Shown here: piece after piece, positions 40,646 to 48,622 of the stretch
Numbering within the stretch: the stretch's first letter is position 1
How the letters are laid out: each line of letters starts with the position of its first letter
Origin: Candidatus Harrisonbacteria bacterium CG10_big_fil_rev_8_21_14_0_10_49_15
Lineage (GTDB): Bacteria; Patescibacteriota; Minisyncoccia; UBA6257; 1-14-0-10-44-23
DNA: 53,245 bases
Direction of reading: 5' to 3'
NCBI GenBank assembly: GCA_002773415.1
Contig: PFBD01000020.1
Coordinates: forward strand, 89,667-142,911
Notes under the pieces: generated by a model
The model's database searches: none
What the model was told of the DNA's origin: nothing
Seen by the model: only the letters and a program-made list of their open reading frames with translations
Translations under genes and position numbers: made by a program

Positions 40646-43615
40646 ATGTCCGACATTGAACTTATTAAAGAAAAACTAGATATTGTCGATGTTATAAAGG
40701 AGTACGTCGCTTTGACGCCCGCCGGTAAGAACTTGCGCGGTCTTTGTCCTTTTCACAAGGAAAAGTCGCCGTCGTTTATGGTTAGTCCGGATAGGCAGAT
40801 CTGGCACTGCTTCGGCTGCTTTCCACCAGGACAAAAAGTTAAAACACCATTCGGATATCATTCCATCGAAACAATAAACGAAGACCATTTTGTATACTCG
40901 GGTAACGGATCTATTCGGAAAGTTTTAGCTAAGCATGAACGACTATATGAGGGCGACCTTATTGATGTTGCCGTAAGAAAGCTCGGTGGCACAGTATCTA
41001 TGACTGCCGACCATAATCTAAAAGTCCTACGACCGAAAACTATTCATGCTCACAAAGCCAAGCAGTTTTATCGTCGTTGTCGTGATGTGGCAAAGCTAAA
41101 AGGAATCACTTTAAGTGAAGCCGCAAAAACACAGGCAGCTCTTATAGAAGTAAGCGCAGGAGAGCTACGGCTTGACGACTTTGTCCTTTACCCAATCCAG
41201 ACTAATATTGGTCGGCTTAAGAACATAGATTTGCGGGATTATTGGAATCGGCAGAAAAAGTTGGGTCCGCGGCCGCCAGCGTTAAAATACGTTCAGCCGC
41301 TAAGCGATGAATTTTTGAAACTCTTAGGCTATTACATTGCTGAAGGCAGTAATCACCGCGCGTACATCCGTTTCAGCCTAGGAAATCACGAAGAAGAATT
41401 TGCTCAAGAGATCGTTAAATTAATCGACAAAATTTTTGGCTTGAAGGCCGCAATACATCGCAGGCCTGCTGATAAGAAGCGGACCGGTTTGGAAATAACA
41501 GCGTGCCACGCAAACCTGGCAAACATTATCGAAAATCTATGCGGTAAAGGCGCGGCTAGCAAGCATATTCCTTTTATCCTGCAAGAAATTGAGCCGGAAA
41601 AACAGAAAATATTGGTTGAGGCGATTTTCAAGGGTGACGGACATGCTTATATTGCGAATAAATCCAAAAAGCAACACAAAAGCATTACAACTGTTTCCAT
41701 GGTCCTAGCAGAGCAGATTGTGGATATTTTGTTACGAAATAATATTCATCCATCGCTTAGAATACAGGCTGAAAAAACAGATAGTAAAGGCGTCCACCAT
41801 CGCGAAGCCTATACCGTTGTGTGGTCTGAAGAGGCAATGCCTCAACATAATTTTAGATACCAAGATGAAAGAGGGTTATACTGGCTTTTGCCGATCAAAA
41901 AATTGATACGCAAGCCTTATAAAGGACCCGTTCATAATCTAACTGTTGACAAAGAGCATTCATATATTGCTGGTAATTTTGCGGTCTCCAACTGCGGGAA
42001 GGGGGGCGATATCTTTGGGTTTGTGAAGGAGTATGAAAATGTGGAGTTTGTTGAGGCGCTCAAGCTTTTGGCGGACAAGGCCGGGGTGCAGTTGCAGAGA
42101 ACCGGCGCTGGTGACAGCCAGAAGTACGAGGCGTTGTACGAGATAAACCGAATCGCCAAAGATTTTTTTGCTCAGTCCCTGCGGGAAGACCTGGGTCGGC
42201 CGGCGCTACAGTATCTGCTGGAGCGCGGCTTGCGTCAGGAGACCATTGATGAGTTTGAAGTCGGCTTGGCGTTGCCAGACAGAGACGCATTATTGCGCCA
42301 TCTTACAAAGATGGGTTTTTCGTCTAGCCAGGTGGCGGCGGCCGGCCTTGCGTTCAAAACAGAGAGGGGGACGTACTGGGATCGGTTTCGCAGCCGGATA
42401 ATGTTTCCCATTCATAATCACTTTGGTAAGGTGGTTGGCTTTACCGGACGGGTTTTGCCCGGCGCGGAGAGCGCGGACGTGGGCAAGTATGTGAACAGCC
42501 CGGAGACGCCGCTTTTTAACAAGTCAAAACTACTGTTTGGGTTTTTTAAGACTAAGACGGAGATCCGAAACGCGAGCACGGCTGTTTTGGTTGAAGGACA
42601 GATGGACGCTATCATGGCGGCCCAGGATGGGGTCAAAAATGTTATTGCCACTTCGGGTACGGCACTAACCAGTGATCATTTGCTGGTGTTGCGGCGAATC
42701 GCGGAGAATCTGGTGTTGGCTTTTGATAATGATAGCGCCGGCCAGGCCGCGGCCGAGCGCTCTATTGAGTTGGCTGAAGCTGCGGATTTTAACGTAAGTG
42801 TGGTCCCTCTTACTTCCGAGGGGCTGAAGGACCCGGCGGATATTGTCAAAGCGCATCCGGGGCAGTTTGCGGAGATGGTTAAAGTTTCTATCCCGGCTAT
42901 GGAGTATTATCTGCGGCGGTATGATATAACCACTGCTGATATAGCCGTGAGAAAGAAAAATGTTCGTCAGGTGTTGGCTAAAATAAAGGCAATCGCGAGC
43001 CCGGTTGTTCGCGCGCACTGGTTAACGGTCGCCGGTCACCGCTCCGGAATAGACGAGGCGGTGCTCAGCGCTGAGATGAACGTGCTGAAAAGCGATGTTC
43101 GGCCGGTTACTGTCAAAAAGCCGGAGGAAAACTATGAAAGTGTTTTGAAAAAGTTAAGCAGAGTGGATCGAATTGTACAGCGGTTGCTGGCTCTGGTTGT
43201 GATTGACCCGGAGCGTTTTGGCGAAAAGCTTTCCGCTGTGTCTATGCCGGAGCGGTATAAACCGGTGTTGGCTTATATTTTAAGTCCAAAAGAAGATGAA
43301 CCGCCTGAGGCTATTCGAGGGTTGGTTAATTTGGTTTATTTGCAGGCGACCGAGGATCCCCACTCAGATGAGTCTGGGCGAGGCTCGGCCCCTTCGGGGG
43401 CGGCGGTTAAACCCACGAAGCGATATGGGGAGACCGCGGTTAAGGACAGGCTGGCGCCGGAGTTTGAGGCGCTTTTGTATGAGCTGAATGTTGAGCGGCA
43501 GTCCGGTAGGCGTAAGCATTTAAGGGCCGAGATCTCGGCAGCCGAGGCCGCAGGAGACACGGCTCGTCTAGCTGAGCTTTTGGCGAAGTATAGACAGCTT
43601 ACTAAGAGCGAGTAA
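40646..43615 (+). CDS. dnaG: DNA primase DnaG interrupted by an intein
   Basis: 989 codons; 597 residues after removal of the intein (residues 58-449). Exteins: CHC2 zinc finger with 'CPFHKEKSPSF' and 'WHCFG' joined to 'CGKGGDIFGFVKEYE'; primase core with 'GFTGRVLPG', 'LFGFFKTK', TOPRIM 'AVLVEGQMDAIMAAQDGVKN' and 'LVLAFDNDSAGQAAAERSIE'; a C-terminal DnaB-interaction-like region. Primase makes RNA primers for replication. Between about 905 and 930 'HSDESGRGSAPSGAA' looks like a repeat-derived linker. rpoD follows after 44 bases, as in the classical dnaG-rpoD pair. Confidence 0.97.
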   Translation: MSDIELIKEKLDIVDVIKEYVALTPAGKNLRGLCPFHKEKSPSFMVSPDRQIWHCFGCFPPGQKVKTPFGYHSIETINEDHFVYSGNGSIRKVLAKHERLYEGDLIDVAVRKLGGTVSMTADHNLKVLRPKTIHAHKAKQFYRRCRDVAKLKGITLSEAAKTQAALIEVSAGELRLDDFVLYPIQTNIGRLKNIDLRDYWNRQKKLGPRPPALKYVQPLSDEFLKLLGYYIAEGSNHRAYIRFSLGNHEEEFAQEIVKLIDKIFGLKAAIHRRPADKKRTGLEITACHANLANIIENLCGKGAASKHIPFILQEIEPEKQKILVEAIFKGDGHAYIANKSKKQHKSITTVSMVLAEQIVDILLRNNIHPSLRIQAEKTDSKGVHHREAYTVVWSEEAMPQHNFRYQDERGLYWLLPIKKLIRKPYKGPVHNLTVDKEHSYIAGNFAVSNCGKGGDIFGFVKEYENVEFVEALKLLADKAGVQLQRTGAGDSQKYEALYEINRIAKDFFAQSLREDLGRPALQYLLERGLRQETIDEFEVGLALPDRDALLRHLTKMGFSSSQVAAAGLAFKTERGTYWDRFRSRIMFPIHNHFGKVVGFTGRVLPGAESADVGKYVNSPETPLFNKSKLLFGFFKTKTEIRNASTAVLVEGQMDAIMAAQDGVKNVIATSGTALTSDHLLVLRRIAENLVLAFDNDSAGQAAAERSIELAEAADFNVSVVPLTSEGLKDPADIVKAHPGQFAEMVKVSIPAMEYYLRRYDITTADIAVRKKNVRQVLAKIKAIASPVVRAHWLTVAGHRSGIDEAVLSAEMNVLKSDVRPVTVKKPEENYESVLKKLSRVDRIVQRLLALVVIDPERFGEKLSAVSMPERYKPVLAYILSPKEDEPPEAIRGLVNLVYLQATEDPHSDESGRGSAPSGAAVKPTKRYGETAVKDRLAPEFEALLYELNVERQSGRRKHLRAEISAAEAAGDTARLAELLAKYRQLTKSE
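40817..41992 (+). mobile_element. Intein with LAGLIDADG homing endonuclease in dnaG
   Basis: 392 codons. It begins with Cys58 (block A 'CFPPGQKVKTPFGYHSIETI'), has the block B histidine in 'SMTADHNLKVL', two LAGLIDADG motifs ('LLGYYIAEGS' and 'LVEAIFKGDGHA'), block F 'VHNLTVDKEHSYIAG' and ends 'FAVSN' before extein Cys450. The penultimate residue is Ser instead of the usual His. The region is AT-rich: 19 G/C in 60 bases at 41641-41700 against 29 in 60 in the extein at 42481-42540. The insertion point is the fourth cysteine of the primase zinc finger. Confidence 0.95.
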
Positions 43616-43659
43616 GGATTGTAATTTTAAGCAAAATCTGGTAACTTGTGTGGGTGGCT

Positions 43660-45003
43660 ATGGCCAAGAAAAAGACCGCAGTGAAAAAGCTGGCAAAAAA
43701 AGCAGCTTCTAAAAGCATTCGTAAGACGACAAAAGGTTCTCGCCCTTCTACCAAGAAGGCTTCTTCGGGTATTAAAGCAAAAAAGGTGGCTAAAAAAGCC
43801 GCTACCAAAGTAAAGGCGACAAAGAGAATTCCGGCAAAACGAAAGCCGGTTTTGAATAAGTCGGTTGCGGCGCAGGCGCCTGTTAAAAAGAAGTCTTCAA
43901 AGAAGAACACTGCGAAGCAACAGGGTAAGCTGAACGAGGCCGCCTTGAGCGATCTTATTGAGCGTGGGCGGCCGAGGGGTTATGTGACTGATTCTGAGGT
44001 TATCTCTGTTTTTCCTTCCATTGAAGAGGATATTGAATTTTTAGAGCAGGTCTACGCGAAGCTTGATGAGACGAATATTAAGGTGATTGAAACGAACCAG
44101 CTTATTGAAGTTGCTACAAAAGACGAGGTCACCGAACGAGAGCTGCGCCAGGCGACCGAAGGTTTTGACTCGGGTATGCCGGACTCGGTGCAGATGTATT
44201 TAAAAGAAATAGGTAAGGCGCCGCTTTTGACGGCTGCCCAAGAGAAAGAGTTGGCAAAAAAAATAGGAGTGGGCGACGAGGAGGCGCGGCAAAAGTTTAT
44301 CCAGTCTAACCTCCGGCTGGTGGTTTCCATTGCTAAGCGTTACGTGAACCGAAGTCCAAACCTAAGCATTTTAGATCTTATTCAGGAGGGAAATATTGGT
44401 CTTTCTAGGGCTGTTGATAAGTTTGATTATAAGCGCGGGTTTAAGTTTTCAACATACGCGACTTGGTGGATTCGCCAGGCGATTACCCGGGCATTGGCGG
44501 ACCAGAGCCGGACTATTCGGATACCGGTGCATATGGTGGAGACTATTTCTAAATACACGCAGGTGAAGCGCCGGCTGACGCAGGAATTAGGGCGGGACCC
44601 GCTTGTGGAGGAGATTGCCGCAGAGATGGATTTACCGGCGGAAAAAATCCATTACATTCAGAAAATAAGCCAAGACGTGGTTTCTTTAGAGGCGCCGGTG
44701 GGGGATTCTGAGGACGACTCTTCGTTATCTGACTTTATTAAGGATGAAAAGAGCTTGACTCCGGCACAGATAGCGAGCCAGACACTTTTAAGAGAGAAGA
44801 TTCGGGAGATTCTGGTAGACTTAACTGAGAGGGAGCGGAAGATTTTGGAGATGCGCTTTGGTTTGGCGGATGGAGTGACGCACACCTTGGAAGAGGTGGG
44901 CAAGGAGTTTGGCGTTACCCGCGAGCGAATTCGGCAGATAGAGGCCAAGGCCCTGATGCGTATTCGCGGGCATTTGAAGTCTGGGATGCTGGAAGGGTAC
45001 TAG
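43660..45003 (+). CDS. rpoD: Primary sigma factor with a basic N-terminal tail
   Basis: 447 residues from ATG 43660. Residues 1-95 are Lys/Ala/Ser-rich and histone-H1-like ('[20 protein letters not shown]'). Then a region 1.1-like part ('[20 protein letters not shown]'), region 1.2 '[16 protein letters not shown]', region 2 '[16 protein letters not shown]' and '[20 protein letters not shown]', the -10-binding '[20 protein letters not shown]', region 3, and region 4 '[20 protein letters not shown]'. It should read the TTGACA/TATAAT promoters seen here. The basic tail is unusual for a sigma factor. Confidence 0.96.
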   Translation: MAKKKTAVKKLAKKAASKSIRKTTKGSRPSTKKASSGIKAKKVAKKAATKVKATKRIPAKRKPVLNKSVAAQAPVKKKSSKKNTAKQQGKLNEAALSDLIERGRPRGYVTDSEVISVFPSIEEDIEFLEQVYAKLDETNIKVIETNQLIEVATKDEVTERELRQATEGFDSGMPDSVQMYLKEIGKAPLLTAAQEKELAKKIGVGDEEARQKFIQSNLRLVVSIAKRYVNRSPNLSILDLIQEGNIGLSRAVDKFDYKRGFKFSTYATWWIRQAITRALADQSRTIRIPVHMVETISKYTQVKRRLTQELGRDPLVEEIAAEMDLPAEKIHYIQKISQDVVSLEAPVGDSEDDSSLSDFIKDEKSLTPAQIASQTLLREKIREILVDLTERERKILEMRFGLADGVTHTLEEVGKEFGVTRERIRQIEAKALMRIRGHLKSGMLEGY

Positions 45004-45125
45004 TTAATTTCCAATTATTAATTTCTAATTTCTAAACAATTTTCAATCTTTCAATTTTCTAATGTTTAAAACATTTGTTTCATTAGTTAATTGTTTGAAA
45101 ATTGAAAATTCGTAAATTGAAAATT
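45004..45125. repeat. AT-rich dispersed repeat without the GC palindrome
   Basis: Core AATGTTTAAAACATT with arms AATTTCTAATTTC and ATTGAAAATTCGTAAATTG, ending at the ATG of the next gene. It matches the leuS and folD leaders but lacks the GC insert, so the insert is a separate element. Confidence 0.8.
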
Positions 45126-45851
45126 ATGCAAAAGATTATTGTTTTAACTCTCACAATTCTGATTATGGCCAGCCCTGCTTTTGCTCAAGAGTCGGTGGTA
45201 AAGCCGATTAGTTTTGCGGAGTTGCAGGCAAGTGAGCCGGCTATTTTGAGTGGGAATCCGATGTATTTTTTGAAAGAGGTGCGCTGGAGTTTTCAGCGTT
45301 GGTTTATTAGTAGTGATTTGAAGGAGTTGTCGCTCAAGGCGAGTATTTTAGCGGAGAAGGCGGCTGAGCTGAAAAAGACGGATGAGATAGCTGGTTGGAA
45401 TAGTAAGGTTGTGACAGGGGCCATGGAACAGTATCAGCAGTCTTTGGTGCGGTACAAGGCGGCTTTGAAAAAAATAGCCACCACTGGCGATCGCCAGCTT
45501 ATTCAGCCGGCGATTGTGAATCAGCTTGTTTTGCACTTGCGCCTTACCTCTGGCTTGGCTTCTAACTTGGCTCTTGGGCAGCAGCGTTCTTCGGCTGAGC
45601 AAGTTGTTTTAATTGACATCATGGATCAGTTGGCTGAGAGCATCGTCGTTGTTGCCGAGGAGATAAGTAGCCCGGCTTTAGTGCGTGCGCAGATTCAAGA
45701 GAATGCGATGGCAGGCTCTACCGCGGTCGCGCGTCGGACTGCTGAGATATTGGCACGTGTGCAGGACAAAGCGGCCAGTTTAGAGAAGATAGAGCTGGCT
45801 AATGAGTTGCGTGATTTGATTCGAACGTTGCAGGCAATTGATAATCAATAA
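45126..45851 (+). CDS. Secreted DUF5667-like protein
   Basis: 241 residues from ATG 45126. Signal peptide 'MQKIIVLTLTILIMASPAFA'. The mature part is helical; 'SGNPMYFLKEVRWSFQRWFI' resembles the P-G-x-P-x-Y-x-L-K start of DUF5667 proteins. Several long amphipathic helices follow. The function is unknown; exported helical proteins of this type are common in CPR genomes. The downstream spacer has an AACTCC...GGGAGTT hairpin before a T run (45857-45916). Confidence 0.68.
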   Translation: MQKIIVLTLTILIMASPAFAQESVVKPISFAELQASEPAILSGNPMYFLKEVRWSFQRWFISSDLKELSLKASILAEKAAELKKTDEIAGWNSKVVTGAMEQYQQSLVRYKAALKKIATTGDRQLIQPAIVNQLVLHLRLTSGLASNLALGQQRSSAEQVVLIDIMDQLAESIVVVAEEISSPALVRAQIQENAMAGSTAVARRTAEILARVQDKAASLEKIELANELRDLIRTLQAIDNQ

Positions 45852-45938
45852 GAAATAACTCCTCCCTAGCCTCAGTGCCAGAGCAGAGCACGGTATTGGG
45901 AGTTATGTTTTTTTGTTTTCAAATACCCTGAAAAATGG

Positions 45939-45944
45939 TATATT
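45939..45944 (+). promoter_or_regulatory. Extended -10 box of alaS, leaderless
   Basis: TGGTATATT, 7 bases before the ATG at 45952. Confidence 0.55.
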
Positions 45945-45951
45945 CGGGCGT

Positions 45952-47727
45952 ATGACATCAGAAGAAATTCGTTCAAAGTTTTTAGAGTATTTTAAGTCTC
46001 GCGGGCACGCTATTGTGCCGTCTTCCTCTCTGGTGCCGACTGACCCTTCGGTCTTGTTGACTACGGCCGGTATGCAGCAGTTTAAGCCGTATTTTACCGG
46101 CGAGCTGGACCCAGACAAGGATTTTAGTAGTTTGAGTACGGCGAGTATTCAGAAGTGTGTGCGGACTGATGATATTGACGAGGTGGGGGACAGTACGCAC
46201 CTGACATTTTTTGAGATGCTGGGTAACTTTTCTTTTGGGGGCTACTTCAAAAAAGAGGCGATCGCCTTTGCCCATGAGTTTATTACCAAAGAGCTGGATC
46301 TACCTATTTCTTATGTGACTATTTTTGAAGGCAGTCATGGCGTGCCTAAAGATACGGAGTCTAAGGAGATCTGGAAGTCGCTAGGGGTGACTGATATCCG
46401 GGAGGAGGGTATTGGGGATGTTTTCTGGGGGCCGACCGGCACATCCGGCCCATGCGGACCAACAACCGAGATTTATTGTAGAAACGCGGAAGGCGTTGAT
46501 GTGGAGATCTGGAACATTGTTTTTAATCAGTTCTTTTTTGAGGGATCGCGGGAGGAGTTGATTTCCGGAAAAAAGCCGGAAGCGCTTAAGCCTCTTGATA
46601 CTCCCGGTATAGACACTGGCGCCGGATTTGAGCGGTTGGTGACTATAAAGCAAGGAGTTGTAAGCCCGTATGAAACTGATATTTTTCGGGAAACTTTCGC
46701 TAAGATAGAAGAGTTCTCTCAAGGCATTAAACCGCAGGTTGCTCGGATATTCGCGGATCACTTCCGGGCCAGTGTTTTCCTGATAGCCGATGGAGTGCGT
46801 CCTTCCAATAAAGAAGCCGGTTACATTGTCCGGCGCTTAATTCGGAGGATGTTGGCGCATAAGGTGACGCATGACATTCATGGCGACATCTTTACCGCGC
46901 TATTTCCAATCATTAGCCAAAAGTTTGGAATGTACTACCCGGAAGTGAAGGATCCGGAAATTTTGCATGTTCTTCAAGAAGAGTCTGCAAAGTTTGAACT
47001 GGCGGTTGTAACCGGGATCGGGGAACTTAAGCGGCTATCTGCTACCAGTCACCAGCTATCAGCTAGTCAGGCCTTTATGATCAGCTCTACCTATGGCCTG
47101 AACTTTGAGCTGATGAGGGAGATTGCACCGGAGGCGACTAGAGGTGTTACCCAAGAGGCGTTTGAGGCGGAGTTTAAGCAACACCAAGAGATCTCGCGCG
47201 CGGGTATGGAAAAGAAGTTTGGTGGCCACGGACTACTACTAGACACCGGCGAGCTAAAGGCGAAAGACGAAGAGGAGTTGAAGATAGTAACTCGTTTGCA
47301 TACGGCCACGCACTTGATGCAGGCGGCACTGCGAAAGGTGTTGGGTGATGAGGTCCGGCAGGCCGGCTCGGATATTACGGCAGAGCGCACTCGCTTTGAT
47401 TTTCAGTTTGGGCGTAAGGTAACAGCCGATGAACTGGCAAAAGTTGAGGGACTGGTTAATGAGGTTGTCAGTCAAGACTTGCCAATGCAGTATCAGGAAA
47501 TGTCAAAACAGGAAGCTGTCCAAACAGGGGCACTCCACTTTTTCATTGATCGATATCCGGAGACAGTGAAGGTCTACTATGCCGGTCATTCTTTGGACAG
47601 TGCGTTTAGTAAAGAGTTTTGCGGCGGTCCGCATGTGACGCACACCGGGGAAATAGGGAAGTTCCGAATAAAAAAGGAAAGTTCTGTTGGCACCGGTGTT
47701 CGGCGTATTAAGGCGGTGGTGGAATAA
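45952..47727 (+). CDS. alaS: Alanyl-tRNA synthetase, short form
   Basis: 591 residues from ATG 45952; full-length AlaS is about 870. The class II core ('YFKSRGHAIVPSSSLVPTDP', 'FFEMLGNFSFGGYFKKEAIA', 'GPTGTSGPCGPTTEIYC') and tRNA-recognition domain are present, then the editing domain with zinc/His motifs 'LHTATHLMQAALRKVLG' and 'CGGPHVTHTGEIGKF'. The C-terminal oligomerisation (C-Ala) domain is absent. 'SATSHQLSASQ' (near 47037-47071) reads as a dispersed repeat within a loop. Confidence 0.95.
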   Translation: MTSEEIRSKFLEYFKSRGHAIVPSSSLVPTDPSVLLTTAGMQQFKPYFTGELDPDKDFSSLSTASIQKCVRTDDIDEVGDSTHLTFFEMLGNFSFGGYFKKEAIAFAHEFITKELDLPISYVTIFEGSHGVPKDTESKEIWKSLGVTDIREEGIGDVFWGPTGTSGPCGPTTEIYCRNAEGVDVEIWNIVFNQFFFEGSREELISGKKPEALKPLDTPGIDTGAGFERLVTIKQGVVSPYETDIFRETFAKIEEFSQGIKPQVARIFADHFRASVFLIADGVRPSNKEAGYIVRRLIRRMLAHKVTHDIHGDIFTALFPIISQKFGMYYPEVKDPEILHVLQEESAKFELAVVTGIGELKRLSATSHQLSASQAFMISSTYGLNFELMREIAPEATRGVTQEAFEAEFKQHQEISRAGMEKKFGGHGLLLDTGELKAKDEEELKIVTRLHTATHLMQAALRKVLGDEVRQAGSDITAERTRFDFQFGRKVTADELAKVEGLVNEVVSQDLPMQYQEMSKQEAVQTGALHFFIDRYPETVKVYYAGHSLDSAFSKEFCGGPHVTHTGEIGKFRIKKESSVGTGVRRIKAVVE

Positions 47728-47740
47728 GTATAGTTGGTTT

Positions 47741-47836
47741 GCGAATAACGAATAGGAAAACGAATCAACGAATTTCCATAAAACATTGGTTGCGATTCGC
47801 TGATTCGCCTGTGTGTATTCGTCATTCGCACACCCT
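47741..47836. repeat. Dispersed inverted repeat behind alaS
   Basis: TGCGAATAACGAATA and TATTCGTCATTCGCA arms (one mismatch) with several internal CGAATC words. No gene visible. Confidence 0.65.
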
Positions 47837-47838
47837 AT

Positions 47839-47867
47839 TTGACATATTTCCCGATATGCGCTATTAT
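47839..47867 (+). promoter_or_regulatory. Consensus promoter of the winged-helix regulator gene
   Basis: TTGACA, 17-base spacer, TATTAT. The ATG is 11 bases after the -10 box, leaving a leader of only about 4-5 bases. Confidence 0.8.
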
Positions 47868-47878
47868 CTCCGTACTTT

Positions 47879-48547
47879 ATGGAGAATTTCCTTTTTCAGA
47901 AAACTCAAGAAATAAGCTTTGCCTTACTTAGGGTTTCCGCATATATCCGCCGTTTTGAGCTCCGGAAGAAAATGGAGACTCTGGGCTACCATTTACTGGA
48001 AAATGTCAGTTATGAGAACTATGATCTGGCGCTGACCACGGTTGCGACTATTCGGAACTTTATTGAACTAGCAAAGAATATCTACGAGATAGAGCCGGTT
48101 AACGCTAGGATATTGAATCAGGAGCTTAATACTCTTGCTGAGGAACTGCAAAGGAAAGCGGGGATTGAGGGCGAGTTAGATCTGGAAACAATGTTTTCCG
48201 GAAAAGAGGAAGACTCTTCCCGTAAAGGGGAAAGACCCCCTACTTTAACCAAGGTGTCTGTCCCCATGGAGAATGCGCAAAATAAGGGAAGTGACCCCCG
48301 CGAGCGGCAGGCGCGTATTTTAGAAATGTTGGGAAATCCGGAAACCGGAAGTCTTAGTCTGCGCGAGTTAAGCCGTAATTTTCCGGGCGTAACACCAAGG
48401 ACCATCCGGAACGACTTACGGGAGTTGGTTGAACGTGATCTTATCACCCGAGAAGGTAGTGGTCCGGCGAGCATGTATACCAAGAAGTCGGCGACGCCCG
48501 CTGACCCGACTACGCCACCTGCTCCTAGTGATGTAATAAACTTATAG
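47879..48547 (+). CDS. DeoR-like winged-helix DNA-binding protein
   Basis: 222 residues. The N-terminal about 95 residues are all-helical ('ISFALLRVSAYIRRFELRKK') with no known name. A polar linker (about 96-140) leads to a winged helix: 'RQARILEMLGNPETGSLSLR', 'ELSRNFPGVTPRTIRNDLRE', 'LVERDLITREGSG'. The C-terminus is Pro/Thr-rich. The winged helix fits a transcription factor; no regulated gene can be named. It has its own consensus promoter, and the following surface-protein gene is a possible target by position only. Confidence 0.75.
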   Translation: MENFLFQKTQEISFALLRVSAYIRRFELRKKMETLGYHLLENVSYENYDLALTTVATIRNFIELAKNIYEIEPVNARILNQELNTLAEELQRKAGIEGELDLETMFSGKEEDSSRKGERPPTLTKVSVPMENAQNKGSDPRERQARILEMLGNPETGSLSLRELSRNFPGVTPRTIRNDLRELVERDLITREGSGPASMYTKKSATPADPTTPPAPSDVINL

Positions 48548-48622
48548 ACATATCGTTTTAAAAGAATAGCTGTTATCCTTTGTATTGTATTGGTATTGTA
48601 TTGTAATTGCGCCTGCCCTCTC

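Noticed and set aside
40646-43615. Frameshift or fusion as the cause of the long DnaG
   Set aside because: The extra part has intein blocks at both ends and the exteins join exactly into a normal primase.
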